Made by a program: the position numbers and the translations under genes. A model generated the notes under the pieces. The model did not search any database, was not told the origin of the DNA, and saw only the letters and a list, made by a program, of their open reading frames with translations. A stretch of 64,000 nt of DNA from Halomonas salinarum (GTDB lineage: Bacteria > Pseudomonadota > Gammaproteobacteria > Pseudomonadales > Halomonadaceae). Shown piece by piece: positions 1 to 8,586 of this stretch; within the stretch, counting starts at the first letter, position 1, and each line of letters opens with the position of its first letter. Where the stretch lies: positions 1-64,000 of the forward strand of contig NZ_WWNB01000006.1 in NCBI RefSeq assembly GCF_012062845.1, written 5' to 3'.

Positions 1-257
1 AATCATACGGTCTTGCCTTCCCGAAGGAAGAAGTAGACCAAACTTGGCTCAAGGTTCAAACGTCTCAAAAAATCAGCCGATATGGCTTCTTTTGACGAGT
101 CGCTTGCCTTGAAGTATCGGTGACTGACCACCCCTTCATCGACAAGCGCCCACATGAATTATCTGATCGATTGTTAAAGAGCAGCTCCGGGCTCTATAAA
201 GAGTGGAGCATCCCGCATCGGCCTGGCCGTTCGGCCGGCGCCCTGCGAGGAAGGCGT
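1..257 (-). other. rRNA operon leader (transcribed spacer before 16S rRNA)
   Basis: Read on the minus strand, this stretch follows rRNA-type promoters and contains a boxA antitermination element, followed by a TGTGGGCGCTTG stretch resembling the boxC-like part of enterobacterial rrn leaders. No 16S sequence is visible, so the 16S gene should begin just left of base 1. The inference rests on the motif order promoter, boxA, boxC-like segment. A 16S-23S spacer is unlikely because tandem promoters lie directly upstream and no 16S 3' end is present. Confidence 0.8.
171..183 (-). promoter_or_regulatory. boxA antitermination site of the rRNA leader
   Basis: The minus strand reads TGCTCTTTAACAA, identical to the boxA core of E. 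coli rrn leaders. In that system NusB/NusE bind boxA in the nascent RNA and assemble the antitermination complex. Confidence 0.85.
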
Positions 258-285
258 ATTCTACTGAATCGGCAGTAAATGTCAA
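258..285 (-). promoter_or_regulatory. rRNA operon promoter, proximal
   Basis: The minus strand shows a consensus -35 TTGACA at 280-285, a 16-bp spacer and -10 TAGAAT at 258-263. The next bases, ACGCC, are typical of a GC-rich discriminator. The 16-bp spacing and discriminator match stringently controlled rRNA P1 promoters. Confidence 0.85.
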
Positions 286-359
286 CCCTTGCTGTTAGCG
301 CTTGCCGTTGATGACCGGGCAAACCAGCGGCGAGTTGAACGCCGATCGAGTGGAGGAGC

Positions 360-387
360 ATTTTACCGTTTCCGACTGTCTTGTCAA
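360..387 (-). promoter_or_regulatory. rRNA operon promoter, second in tandem
   Basis: About 100 bp upstream of the proximal promoter the minus strand repeats the same design: -35 TTGACA at 382-387, a 16-bp spacer and -10 TAAAAT at 360-365. Tandem promoters are usual for rRNA operons. Confidence 0.8.
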
Positions 388-488
388 TGCCGATCGATTC
401 AAGCGAACCGAAAAACCTTAACGAAAACAAGTGCTTCCAACACCCTACACCGCTTCCGACGTTTGCTCATCGGCGGCAGCGGATGCGT

Positions 489-517
489 ACTCTACGGACT
501 ATCGCGGAGCGACACAA
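489..517 (-). promoter_or_regulatory. possible third rRNA operon promoter
   Basis: The minus strand has a weaker -35 TTGTGT (512-517), a 17-bp spacer and -10 TAGAGT (489-494), followed by ACGC as at the proximal promoter. The boxes are less close to consensus than the two downstream promoters, so this is tentative. Confidence 0.45.
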
Positions 518-548
518 CCCCTTTCTTGCAAAAAGGTGAATGAGCGGT

Positions 549-583
549 TGTGGATAGATGACAGGGGCGAGGGCTGTGGATAA
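549..583. promoter_or_regulatory. pair of DnaA-box-like sites upstream of the rRNA promoters
   Basis: The plus strand reads TGTGGATAA at 575-583, the exact reverse complement of the strict DnaA box TTATCCACA. TGTGGATAG at 549-557 has one mismatch. The two are in the same orientation, 26 bp apart. Binding is an inference; no AT-rich unwinding element or origin genes are seen beside them, so this is not called an origin. Confidence 0.45.
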
Positions 584-601
584 CCAGGCCCCGCATACGA
601 C

Positions 602-625
602 AACGCCCGCACGAGGGCGGGCGTT
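602..625. terminator. GC-rich hairpin, possible terminator
   Basis: A perfect 9-bp stem AACGCCCGC/GCGGGCGTT closes a 6-nt loop. There is only a short T run on either side. It lies between the tRNA operon terminator and the rRNA promoters and could insulate the two units. Confidence 0.55.
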
Positions 626-941
626 TCGGACGCAAGCACAAAGCCATAAAGCGAGACCGGAGCTATCTGCGCATAGAACGAAGAAGCCGACAGTATCGCC
701 CTGGCTCGCTGAATAACTACTCGGCTTGTACGATATAGCAAGTCACCGACCAGCGAGAGGCTTGATCCCCCTCCCCCTTCTCGACGTCCAACCGACAGGT
801 GAGCTCCCCACAAACGCCGATCACAATGAGCGCGACACGTTGAGTGATAAAAACCAAGGTCAGCGGCAAGCGTTCGCCACCACACTACAGGAGAGGCAGG
901 AATGTTGACTGTCGCCCAGCATAAGAGGGCCAGACACACAA
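626..941. other. intergenic stretch without a recognisable feature
   Basis: Between the hairpin at 602-625 and the tRNA operon terminator I see no credible gene, RNA or promoter. Open frames cross it on both strands, but they also cross terminators and promoters and resemble no known family. Confidence 0.6.
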
Positions 942-965
942 AACCCGCCCTCAAGAGGACGGGTT
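942..965 (-). terminator. terminator of the tRNA operon
   Basis: On the minus strand AACCCG-T-CCTC pairs with GAGG-G-CGGGTT, with a TT apex. It is followed by TTGTGTGT. It lies directly after the last tRNA-Arg, so it is read as that operon's intrinsic terminator. Confidence 0.8.
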
Positions 966-971
966 GAAATA

Positions 972-1048
972 TGGCGCGCCCTGGAGGATTCGAACCTCCG
1001 ACCCTCTGATTCGTAGTCAGATACTCTATCCAGCTGAGCTAAGGGCGC
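972..1048 (-). tRNA. tRNA-Arg (anticodon ACG), copy 2
   Basis: Complete 77-nt cloverleaf with encoded CCA (972-974). The acceptor stem is GCGCCCT/AGGGCGC. The anticodon stem TCTGA/TCAGA holds the loop CTACGAA, giving anticodon ACG, which becomes ICG after deamination and reads CGU/CGC/CGA. It is identical to the copy 160 bp upstream and is cotranscribed with it. Confidence 0.97.
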
Positions 1049-1131
1049 GTATCAAGATTGTGCTTGGCTAAGCAGAACGTGTTTGCCTAACCAATAACCT
1101 GCGGAACATGGTATTTCCGCTGGCAGGAAGA

Positions 1132-1208
1132 TGGCGCGCCCTGGAGGATTCGAACCTCCGACCCTCTGATTCGTAGTCAGATACTCTATCCAGCTGAGCT
1201 AAGGGCGC
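1132..1208 (-). tRNA. tRNA-Arg (anticodon ACG), copy 1
   Basis: Same 77-nt sequence as the gene at 972-1048, including encoded CCA. It lies between tRNA-Ser and the second tRNA-Arg. The order csrA, tRNA-Ser(GCT), repeated tRNA-Arg(ACG) matches csrA-serV-argVYZQ in E. coli, as known from that genome. Confidence 0.97.
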
Positions 1209-1265
1209 GTGCTTTAGCATTACATCTTCATTGTGATGATGAAACTGCGACAACTCGCAGCTGAA

Positions 1266-1358
1266 TGGCGGAGAGAGAGGGATTCGAACCCTCGATGGGG
1301 CTATAAACCCCATACTCCCTTAGCAGGGGAGCGCCTTCAGCCACTCGGCCACCTCTCC
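1266..1358 (-). tRNA. tRNA-Ser (anticodon GCT)
   Basis: Complete 93-nt class II tRNA with encoded CCA (1266-1268), acceptor GGAGAGG, the loop CTGCTAA giving anticodon GCT, and the long variable arm typical of serine tRNAs. It is the first gene of the Ser-Arg-Arg operon and reads AGU/AGC codons. Confidence 0.97.
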
Positions 1359-1376
1359 CTCATCAACACGGCGCGT

Positions 1377-1406
1377 ATGTTACCGTTTCTGAAGGTATTT
1401 GTCCAA
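1377..1406 (-). promoter_or_regulatory. promoter of the tRNA-Ser/Arg/Arg operon
   Basis: The minus strand has -35 TTGGAC (1401-1406) and -10 TAACAT (1377-1382), 18 bp apart. The next bases, ACGCGCC, form a GC-rich discriminator typical of stringently controlled stable RNA promoters. tRNA-Ser starts about 19 bp after the -10. Confidence 0.75.
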
Positions 1407-1661
1407 CCCTTCTGGCAACTTTTTTGCGCTTTCGTGATCAGATCAGGCCTGAGACTCAGTATCAGCTCTGAATCACGATTTGCTGGGACTCGAACGCGCT
1501 ATAAGCATCGCTTCTGCAACCCAGCGGCGATAGCCTACCACACTTTATCGGCCATCGCTTCCCTACAAGGCCACCTTCTTTCTCACTTCCCCCTTGAAAG
1601 CCAAAAGGCGATACAAGGCGATACCACTAAGCGACACGAGGGGACCCTAGAGTACCAGGAG
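1383..1661. other. csrA-tRNA intergenic stretch
   Basis: Apart from the tRNA promoter at its left end I see no gene. On the minus strand a GCTGGG/CCCAGC stem encloses AAGC-GAT-GCTT and a TTCGAGTC string near 1480-1530. No U run follows, so I do not call it a terminator. Confidence 0.5.
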
Positions 1662-1862
1662 TTACAGTGTCGGTTCTGGCTCGCCGTCTTCATCTGTCCT
1701 CTCGCGCTGAATGCGCTGATAAATTTCTTCACGATGCACTGCAACGTCTTTGGGAGCATTCACGCCAATGCGTACCTGATTCCCTTTCACGCCCAGCACA
1801 GTCACGGTGACTTCATCACCAATCATCAAGGTTTCGCCGACACGGCGGGTCAGGATGAGCAT
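1662..1862 (-). CDS. csrA: carbon storage regulator CsrA
   Basis: CsrA/RsmA is a small dimeric RNA-binding protein. It binds GGA motifs near ribosome-binding sites and represses or activates translation of genes for carbon metabolism, motility, biofilm and virulence. The 66-residue product matches E. coli CsrA closely over the first 50 residues, including the RNA-contacting L4 and R44. Only the acidic C-terminal tail differs. The start follows a clear AAGGAG site. It sits between lysC and the tRNA operon, the usual position in this class. A candidate CsrA-sequestering RNA lies at 11997-12169, so both halves of the Csr circuit are in this window. Confidence 0.97.
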   Translation of the reverse strand: MLILTRRVGETLMIGDEVTVTVLGVKGNQVRIGVNAPKDVAVHREEIYQRIQRERTDEDGEPEPTL

Positions 1863-2062
1863 GACCGATCTCCTTTTCAGACTTCTCTTGCAACGGGATA
1901 CGCACGCTTGTGGCCATGCGAAGCAAGATTATGCGCGAGACATGGCTTCAAGCCAAACGTCCCCTCCTATGCACATCGCTCACGGCCCGTGTATGTGGCC
2001 ACCACCGATGGCAGTGACCACCCTTATAGCGTAGCGAAAGTGCTAGGCGCTACCAACCAGGA

Positions 2063-3316
2063 TCACTCCTGCTCGATGTCGTCCTTGTCCAGACCAAACG
2101 CCTTGTGCAGGGCACGCACGGCAAGCTCCATATGCTTCTCGTCGATGACCACGGAGATCTTGATCTCCGATGTAGAGACCATACGGATGTTGATATTCTC
2201 GTCTGCCAGCACACGGAACATCTTGGAGGCAATGCCTGCGTGGGAACGCATGCCAACGCCGACCAAGGACACCTTGGCGATGTTGTCATCGCCGCGCAGG
2301 TCGCCGCCACCCAGATCCGGAATCACCTGATCCTTGAGGATCTTCATGGTCTGCTTGTAATCGCCCTTGCCGACCGTAAAGGTAAAGTCAGTGTAGTCGC
2401 CAGCCGGCGCCACATTCTGGACGATCATATCGATTTCGATATTGGCATCCGCGATCGGCCCAAGGATCCGCGAAGCCACACCCGGGACATCAGGGGTGTT
2501 GAGCAGAGTCAACTTGGCTTCGTTGGAGGTAAAAGCAATACCGGAAATCAGCGGTTCTTCCATGGAATCCTCTTCGTCATCTGAATCAGCAATGATCAGG
2601 GTTCCGCTGCCGCCATCCTCGAAGCTGGAGAGCACGCGCAGCGGCACGTTGTACTTGCCGGCAAACTCGACGGCGCGAATCTGCAGGACCTTGGAGCCGA
2701 GGCTTGCCAATTCAAGCATTTCCTCGACGGTGATGGTCTCGAGCCGACGCGCCTTGGAGCAGACCCGGGGGTCAGTAGTGTAGACGCCGTCGACATCAGT
2801 ATAGATCTGGCACTCATCGGCCTTCAGCGCCGCAGCCAGCGCCACGCCGGTCGTATCGGAGCCGCCACGACCGAGGGTGGTGATATTGCCCTCCTCGTCG
2901 ACGCCCTGGAAGCCAGCCACCACGACCACTTGGCCATCATCCAGATCGGCCTGGATTTCATCGGTCTCGATCCGCTGGATACGGGCCTTGGTATAGGCAC
3001 TGTCGGTCTGGATGCCGACCTGGGCGCCGGTATAGGACGTCGCCTGCACACCCAGCTTCTGCAGGGCCATGGCCAGCAGCGAGATAGTGACCTGCTCGCC
3101 GGTGGACACCAGCATGTCCAACTCGCGTGGCGTTGGCTCGTCGTTGATCTGACTGGCCAGATCAACCAGGCGATTGGTCTCGCCACTCATCGCCGAGACC
3201 ACGACAACAACCTGGTGACCGTTGTCGCGGAAGCGTTTGACCTTCTCGGCCACAGCCTTGATGCGCTCGACCGAGCCCACCGAGGTGCCACCGAATTTTT
3301 GGACGTATAGCGCCAT
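2063..3316 (-). CDS. lysC: aspartate kinase LysC
   Basis: Aspartokinase phosphorylates aspartate in the first step toward lysine, threonine, methionine and diaminopimelate. The 417-residue protein has the kinase signature KFGGTSVGS at residues 7-15 in an amino-acid kinase domain to about 240. Tandem ACT domains follow, where family members bind lysine and/or threonine for feedback control. The length and the internal start at residue 252 match the alpha2beta2 type of Pseudomonas, Bacillus and Corynebacterium rather than fused homoserine dehydrogenases. It lies between alaS and csrA on the same strand; about 200 bp separate it from csrA. Confidence 0.96.
   Translation of the reverse strand: MALYVQKFGGTSVGSVERIKAVAEKVKRFRDNGHQVVVVVSAMSGETNRLVDLASQINDEPTPRELDMLVSTGEQVTISLLAMALQKLGVQATSYTGAQVGIQTDSAYTKARIQRIETDEIQADLDDGQVVVVAGFQGVDEEGNITTLGRGGSDTTGVALAAALKADECQIYTDVDGVYTTDPRVCSKARRLETITVEEMLELASLGSKVLQIRAVEFAGKYNVPLRVLSSFEDGGSGTLIIADSDDEEDSMEEPLISGIAFTSNEAKLTLLNTPDVPGVASRILGPIADANIEIDMIVQNVAPAGDYTDFTFTVGKGDYKQTMKILKDQVIPDLGGGDLRGDDNIAKVSLVGVGMRSHAGIASKMFRVLADENINIRMVSTSEIKISVVIDEKHMELAVRALHKAFGLDKDDIEQE
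2561..2574 (-). promoter_or_regulatory. internal ribosome-binding site and start for the LysC beta subunit
   Basis: Inside lysC, in frame, an AGAGGA Shine-Dalgarno sequence stands 4 nt before an ATG (2561-2563, residue 252). Translation from it would give a 166-residue protein made only of the two ACT domains. In organisms with alpha2beta2 aspartokinases the regulatory beta subunit is produced this way. Use here is inferred from position and the good site. Confidence 0.65.
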
Positions 3317-3430
3317 ATGCGATTGCCTTGAAGTAAAAGGATGAAAGGAAAGAATGCGTTATTGGGCGGGCAAGCTCGGACATGCAAACAAAGGGGGCGG
3401 AACACACCGCTCACGGCCCCTGCCAGCGGC

Positions 3431-6049
3431 TTACCCCAGCTGTGCCTCTACCCAGGCTGGCACACTGGCCAATGCTTCGGGGAGGGCCGCGGGGTCGCTA
3501 CCGCCGGCCTGCGCCATATCGGCACGGCCGCCGCCCTTGCCGCCCACCTGGGAGGCAACATGCTTGACCAGGTCGCCCGCCTTGAGGCGCCCGGTCAGGT
3601 CATTGGTCACACCGGCGATCAAGCTGACCTTGCCGCTGTCGGCATCGGCCACGCCGAGCACCACTACGCCAGAACCTAACTTCTGTTTGAGCTGGTCCAG
3701 CACGGTGCGAAGCTCTTTACCGGAGACACCTTCGAGCTGCTTGGCGATCAGACGCACACCAGCGACGTCCTGCACCTCACTCAGCATGTCGTTACCGGCG
3801 CTGCTGGCAAGCTTGGCCTTGAGGCGCTCGAGCTCTTTCTCGAGGCTACGGTTACGTTCGAGTAGCGACTCTACCCGGCTTTCGACCTGCTCGGGCTTGG
3901 CCTTGAGTCGTTCACCGACTCGTGCAAGCTGCGCTTCCTGATTCTGGAAGTATTCAAGCGCCGCTTCGCCGGTAATAGCCTCGATGCGGCGCACGCCGGA
4001 AGCGATACCGGTTTCGGTGACGATATGGAAACAGCCAATATCACCACTGCGCGCCACGTGAGTCCCGCCGCACAGTTCTACCGAGAAGTCGTCGGCACCA
4101 ATGGTCAGTACCCGCACGTCGTCAGCGTACTTGGCCTCGAACAGTGCCGCCGCCCCCTTGGCCTTGGCCTCATCGAGGGTCATGTTCTCGATTTGCGTGG
4201 GCGCGTTGGTCAGCACCTGGGCATTGACGATGGCCTCGATCTCGGCAAGCTCCGCGGGGGTAACCGCCTCGAGGTGGCTGAAGTCGAAGCGCAGCCGCTC
4301 GGCGGTGACCAGCGAGCCTTTCTGCTGCACATGATCGCCAAGCACCATACGCAGCGCCTGGTGCAACAAGTGCGTCGCCGAGTGATTGCGCACGGTGGCG
4401 GCGCGCAGACTGGCATCGACGGTCGGCGTCACCACGGCGCCTACCTTGAAGCCACCCTCGACCATCAGGCCCTGATGCAAGTGATGACCGGCCTGCTTCT
4501 GGGTGTCGGTGACCTGGAAACGGCCGCCATCAACCACAAGATAGCCGGTATCGCCCACCTGGCCGCCGGACTCGGCATAGAAAGGCGTACGGTCGAGTAC
4601 CACGACACCCTTCTGGCCTTCTTCCATCGCCGCCAGTTCGTTGCCTTCTGTATCGACCAGGGCCGTAATCCTGGCCTGGTCCTCGAGGCGATCATAGCCA
4701 GTGAAGGCGGTCTCACCGTCAAGCTCCAGGGTGATGCCATAGTCGGCACCGAACTGACTGGCCGCCCGAGCCCGCTCACGCTGTGCTTCCAGCGCCACCT
4801 GGAAGCCGTCCTCATCCAGCGACACGCCGCGTTCGCGGCACACATCGGCCGTCAGGTCATAGGGGAAACCGTAGGTGTCGTAGAGTTTGAACACCGTCTC
4901 GCCAGGGAGCACATCGCCTTCCAGCCCGTCCAGCCCGTCCAGCGCCTCGGTCAAAAGGCCCATCCCGTGGTCCAGAGTGCGCGCGAACTGTGCCTCTTCC
5001 TTGGCCAGCACGGTCTCGATCTGGGCGCGAGCCTGGCGAAGCTCTGGGTAGGCCTCGCCCATCTCGGCGTCAAGCGCCGCTACCAAGGTATTGAAGAAGC
5101 TACCCTCGGCGCCAAGCTTGTGACCATGGCGAACCGCGCGGCGGATGATCCGGCGCAGCACGTAACCGCGCCCCTCATTGGAGGGCATCACGCCATCAAC
5201 GATCAGGAAGGCGCAGGAGCGGATATGGTCGGCGATCACGCGCAGCGACGGCGCGCTGGTATCGGCGTGACCGGTGGCGTCAGAAGCGGCCGCCAGCAGA
5301 CGCTGGAAGAGATCGATCTCGTAGTTCGAATGCACGCCCTGCAGCACGGCGGCGATGCGCTCGAGGCCCATGCCGGTGTCGATGGACGGCTTGGGCAACG
5401 GGTTCATGGTGCCGGCGGCGTCGCGGTCATACTGCATGAAGACCAGGTTCCAGATCTCGATGAAGCGATCGCCGTCTTCTTCCGGGCTACCGGGAGGACC
5501 ACCCCATACCTCGGGGCCATGATCGAAAAAGATTTCCGAGGAGGGGCCGCAGGGGCCGGTATCGCCCATCTGCCAGAAATTATCCTCGTCGAGCTTGGAG
5601 AAGCGCTCGGGGTCGATGCCGATCTCGTCTTTCCAGATGCGCTCTGCTTCGTCATCACTTACGTGGACGGTGACCCAGAGCTTGTCCTTGGGCAGTCCCA
5701 GACGCTCGGTCAGAAAGGTCCAGGCAAACTGGATCGCCTGGCGCTTGAAATAGTCACCGAAGCTGAAGTTGCCGAGCATCTCGAAGAAGGTGTGATGCCG
5801 CGCGGTATAACCGACGTTATCCAGGTCATTGTGCTTACCACCGGCGCGCACACAGCGCTGCGCCGAGGTGGCACGCACATAGGGTCGCGGGTCGCGTCCC
5901 AGGAAGACGTCTTTGAAGGGCACCATGCCGGCGTTGGTGAACAGCAGGGTGGGGTCGTTATCCGGCACCAGCGAGCTGGACGGCACGATGGAATGTCCCT
6001 GCTCTTCGAAGAAGGTCAGAAAGGCCTGTCTGATCTCTGCGCTTTTCAT
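3431..6049 (-). CDS. alaS: alanine-tRNA ligase AlaS
   Basis: Class II synthetase that charges tRNA-Ala and edits mischarged serine and glycine. The product is 872 residues (876 in E. coli). It shows the N-terminal catalytic core, the editing-domain zinc motif HSATHLLH and the partner motif CGGTHV, and a C-terminal coiled coil ([20 protein letters not shown]) followed by the C-Ala domain. The start is an ATG matching the family N-terminus ([13 protein letters not shown]). recX and recA lie upstream and lysC downstream on the same strand. A sigma-70-like promoter is visible 94-121 bp upstream. Confidence 0.98.
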   Translation of the reverse strand: MKSAEIRQAFLTFFEEQGHSIVPSSSLVPDNDPTLLFTNAGMVPFKDVFLGRDPRPYVRATSAQRCVRAGGKHNDLDNVGYTARHHTFFEMLGNFSFGDYFKRQAIQFAWTFLTERLGLPKDKLWVTVHVSDDEAERIWKDEIGIDPERFSKLDEDNFWQMGDTGPCGPSSEIFFDHGPEVWGGPPGSPEEDGDRFIEIWNLVFMQYDRDAAGTMNPLPKPSIDTGMGLERIAAVLQGVHSNYEIDLFQRLLAAASDATGHADTSAPSLRVIADHIRSCAFLIVDGVMPSNEGRGYVLRRIIRRAVRHGHKLGAEGSFFNTLVAALDAEMGEAYPELRQARAQIETVLAKEEAQFARTLDHGMGLLTEALDGLDGLEGDVLPGETVFKLYDTYGFPYDLTADVCRERGVSLDEDGFQVALEAQRERARAASQFGADYGITLELDGETAFTGYDRLEDQARITALVDTEGNELAAMEEGQKGVVVLDRTPFYAESGGQVGDTGYLVVDGGRFQVTDTQKQAGHHLHQGLMVEGGFKVGAVVTPTVDASLRAATVRNHSATHLLHQALRMVLGDHVQQKGSLVTAERLRFDFSHLEAVTPAELAEIEAIVNAQVLTNAPTQIENMTLDEAKAKGAAALFEAKYADDVRVLTIGADDFSVELCGGTHVARSGDIGCFHIVTETGIASGVRRIEAITGEAALEYFQNQEAQLARVGERLKAKPEQVESRVESLLERNRSLEKELERLKAKLASSAGNDMLSEVQDVAGVRLIAKQLEGVSGKELRTVLDQLKQKLGSGVVVLGVADADSGKVSLIAGVTNDLTGRLKAGDLVKHVASQVGGKGGGRADMAQAGGSDPAALPEALASVPAWVEAQLG

Positions 6050-6142
6050 ATCAAGTCCGTGGCGTTAAGCGTGTTGACGCTGCGGGCGAGCGGCCGCCGG
6101 AGCGGACCGACACGGCACGCCGGTGTCGTCGAAAACCTTGGA

Positions 6143-6170
6143 GTATAACGAGTCGGCGGGAAACTTTCAG
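6143..6170 (-). promoter_or_regulatory. predicted alaS promoter
   Basis: On the minus strand -35 CTGAAA (6165-6170) and -10 TTATAC (6143-6148) are 16 bp apart, in the 134-bp gap between recX and alaS. This suggests alaS can be transcribed independently of recA-recX. Confidence 0.5.
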
Positions 6171-6183
6171 GGGGGATAGTGCG

Positions 6184-6681
6184 CTAGAAGGCGTCGTTAT
6201 CGTCCCAGGCATGGGCCAGGGCATGTTTAAGCTGGTCGAAATCGAAACCACGGCCAGCGAGAAATCGCTCGCGCTTGGCTCGCTCCTTGGGGGTCTCGCC
6301 CGGGCCGCTGAAGCGCCGGGCGAGGGTCTCGGCGGCAAGCGTAAACCAGTCGACCTCGGCCTCAGTCAGGGCCTCGTCGACCGTCTCGCGCGCCGCACCG
6401 CGCTGGTCGAGTTCGGCGCGCACCTTGCGTGGCCCCTGGCCCCGCTGAATGCGTGAGCGCACAAAGTGTTCAGCGAAGCGTGCATCCGATTGCAGGCCCT
6501 GCTCGGCCAGGTCATCAAGACATACCGCCACCTCGGCGGCGTCATGGCCCTTGGTCGCCAAGCGAGACTCGAGCTCGTGACGCGAATGCTCTCTTCGCGC
6601 CAGCAGACGAATGGCATCATCACGAGGCGAGGGCTGATCGCCGTTTTCGCCTCGCGGGGTGTTGGCGGACCCGAACGCCAT
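6184..6681 (-). CDS. recX: regulatory protein RecX
   Basis: RecX binds RecA filaments and inhibits their extension and recombinase activity. The 165-residue product has the helical repeat organisation of the family: a DDAIRLLARREHSRHELESRL first helix pair, then the DARFAEHFVRSRIQRGQGP segment that is the family signature. It begins 3 bp after the recA stop codon, so it is surely cotranscribed with recA and under the same LexA control. The first ~18 residues are non-conserved, so a slightly later start is possible. Confidence 0.93.
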   Translation of the reverse strand: MAFGSANTPRGENGDQPSPRDDAIRLLARREHSRHELESRLATKGHDAAEVAVCLDDLAEQGLQSDARFAEHFVRSRIQRGQGPRKVRAELDQRGAARETVDEALTEAEVDWFTLAAETLARRFSGPGETPKERAKRERFLAGRGFDFDQLKHALAHAWDDNDAF

Positions 6682-6684
6682 GGA

Positions 6685-7746
<1,062 letters not shown>

Positions 7747-7817
7747 GAATGGCCTCCTGGAGTCATCAAAGAAAAACGATGTGTTCTGAATACTGAATCG
7801 TGGGTACAGCACCTAAA

Positions 7818-7837
7818 TACTGTATGACTACACAGTA
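7818..7837. promoter_or_regulatory. LexA operator (SOS box) of recA
   Basis: TACTGTATGACTACACAGTA is a 20-bp match to the consensus TACTGT-N8-ACAGTA with both half sites complete. It sits between pncC and recA, upstream of the recA start, where LexA would block the recA promoter. The divergence from position and strand of pncC (ends at 7869) means it should control recA-recX only. Confidence 0.93.
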
Positions 7838-7868
7838 TTATGGAGAAAAAAAACCGTCGCGCCTACCG

Positions 7869-8405
7869 CTAGAGGGACTTTTCCTGCGACGCCTGAGCCC
7901 CCTCAAGCCGTTCGATCAGCCCGGCGAGTGCCGCCCGCAGCGCCTGCTCGCGTACCGCGTGGCGATCACCGCCAAAGTGATGGCATACCGCCCATTGAGT
8001 GACGGCATCTCCCCAGGCCAGCCATACCGTGCCGACCGGCTTGGCCTGGCTGCCGCCCCCCGGCCCCGCCACGCCGCTGATGGCGACAGCCAGATTCGCG
8101 CCGCTGTCGCGACAGGCCCCAGCCACCATCGCCTCGACCACCTCACGACTGACGGCCCCATGCGTGGCAAGCGTCGCCTCAGGCACGCCCAACTGGCGGG
8201 TCTTGGCCGCGTTCGAGTAGGTGACATAGCCGGTCTCGAAATAGGCCGAGCTGCCCGCAACCTCGGTGATCGCGTGGGCAACACCGCCACCGGTACAGGA
8301 CTCAGCAGCCGTCACGGACACCCCGCGCGCCTTGCAGGCCTCACCCAGGCGAGTGGCGAGCGCGAGCGTATCGCAGTCTTCAAGCGTCGAAGGAATAGCC
8401 GGCAT
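7869..8405 (-). CDS. pncC: nicotinamide-nucleotide amidohydrolase PncC (CinA C-terminal domain protein)
   Basis: This 178-residue protein corresponds to the CinA C-terminal domain, which deamidates nicotinamide mononucleotide to nicotinate mononucleotide in pyridine nucleotide salvage. Family motifs are TAAESCTGGGVAHAIT near the N-terminus, VTYSNAAKTRQLGV, and the glycine-rich SGVAGPGGGSQAKPVGTVW. The start at 8403-8405 is preceded by GGAGG; the same frame runs 79 codons further upstream, but that part overlaps mutS and has no family similarity. It lacks the N-terminal MoeA-like domain of full-length CinA, like E. coli YgaD, which also neighbours recA. Confidence 0.93.
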   Translation of the reverse strand: MPAIPSTLEDCDTLALATRLGEACKARGVSVTAAESCTGGGVAHAITEVAGSSAYFETGYVTYSNAAKTRQLGVPEATLATHGAVSREVVEAMVAGACRDSGANLAVAISGVAGPGGGSQAKPVGTVWLAWGDAVTQWAVCHHFGGDRHAVREQALRAALAGLIERLEGAQASQEKSL

Positions 8406-8586
8406 CTTGCCTCCGTGGTGGTGAGCAGCGCAATCGGACAGCGCCTGACGAGACGAGCATGAGCGGGTAGAATATCGCCTTTTGCCGGCCCCTGACGAGT
8501 CACCCGTTGCAGCGTCGCCATGCTTCGCTTTCACATCCAGCCGTGCCCGCATGCCCGCCCGCATTCCAGAGTAACCAAGGAAGCCA

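Noticed and set aside
499-954. 151-codon minus-strand frame with a hydrophobic N-terminus
   Set aside because: It runs through the tRNA operon terminator, a hairpin and a possible rRNA promoter, has no family resemblance, and its composition is that of non-coding DNA.
1480-1530. tRNA-like TTCGAGTC string with a GCTGGG/CCCAGC stem on the minus strand
   Set aside because: No acceptor, D or anticodon arms can be built; it is probably a chance resemblance rather than a tRNA remnant.
1233-2330. 365-codon plus-strand frame
   Set aside because: It covers tRNA-Ser, csrA and part of lysC in antisense; csrA and the tRNA are unambiguous.
4025-6148. 707-codon plus-strand frame
   Set aside because: It is antisense to alaS, a long shadow frame of high-GC coding DNA.
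7791-7807. second LexA-like site next to recA
   Set aside because: It reads CTGA-N9-ACAG, with the wrong spacing and an imperfect half site.
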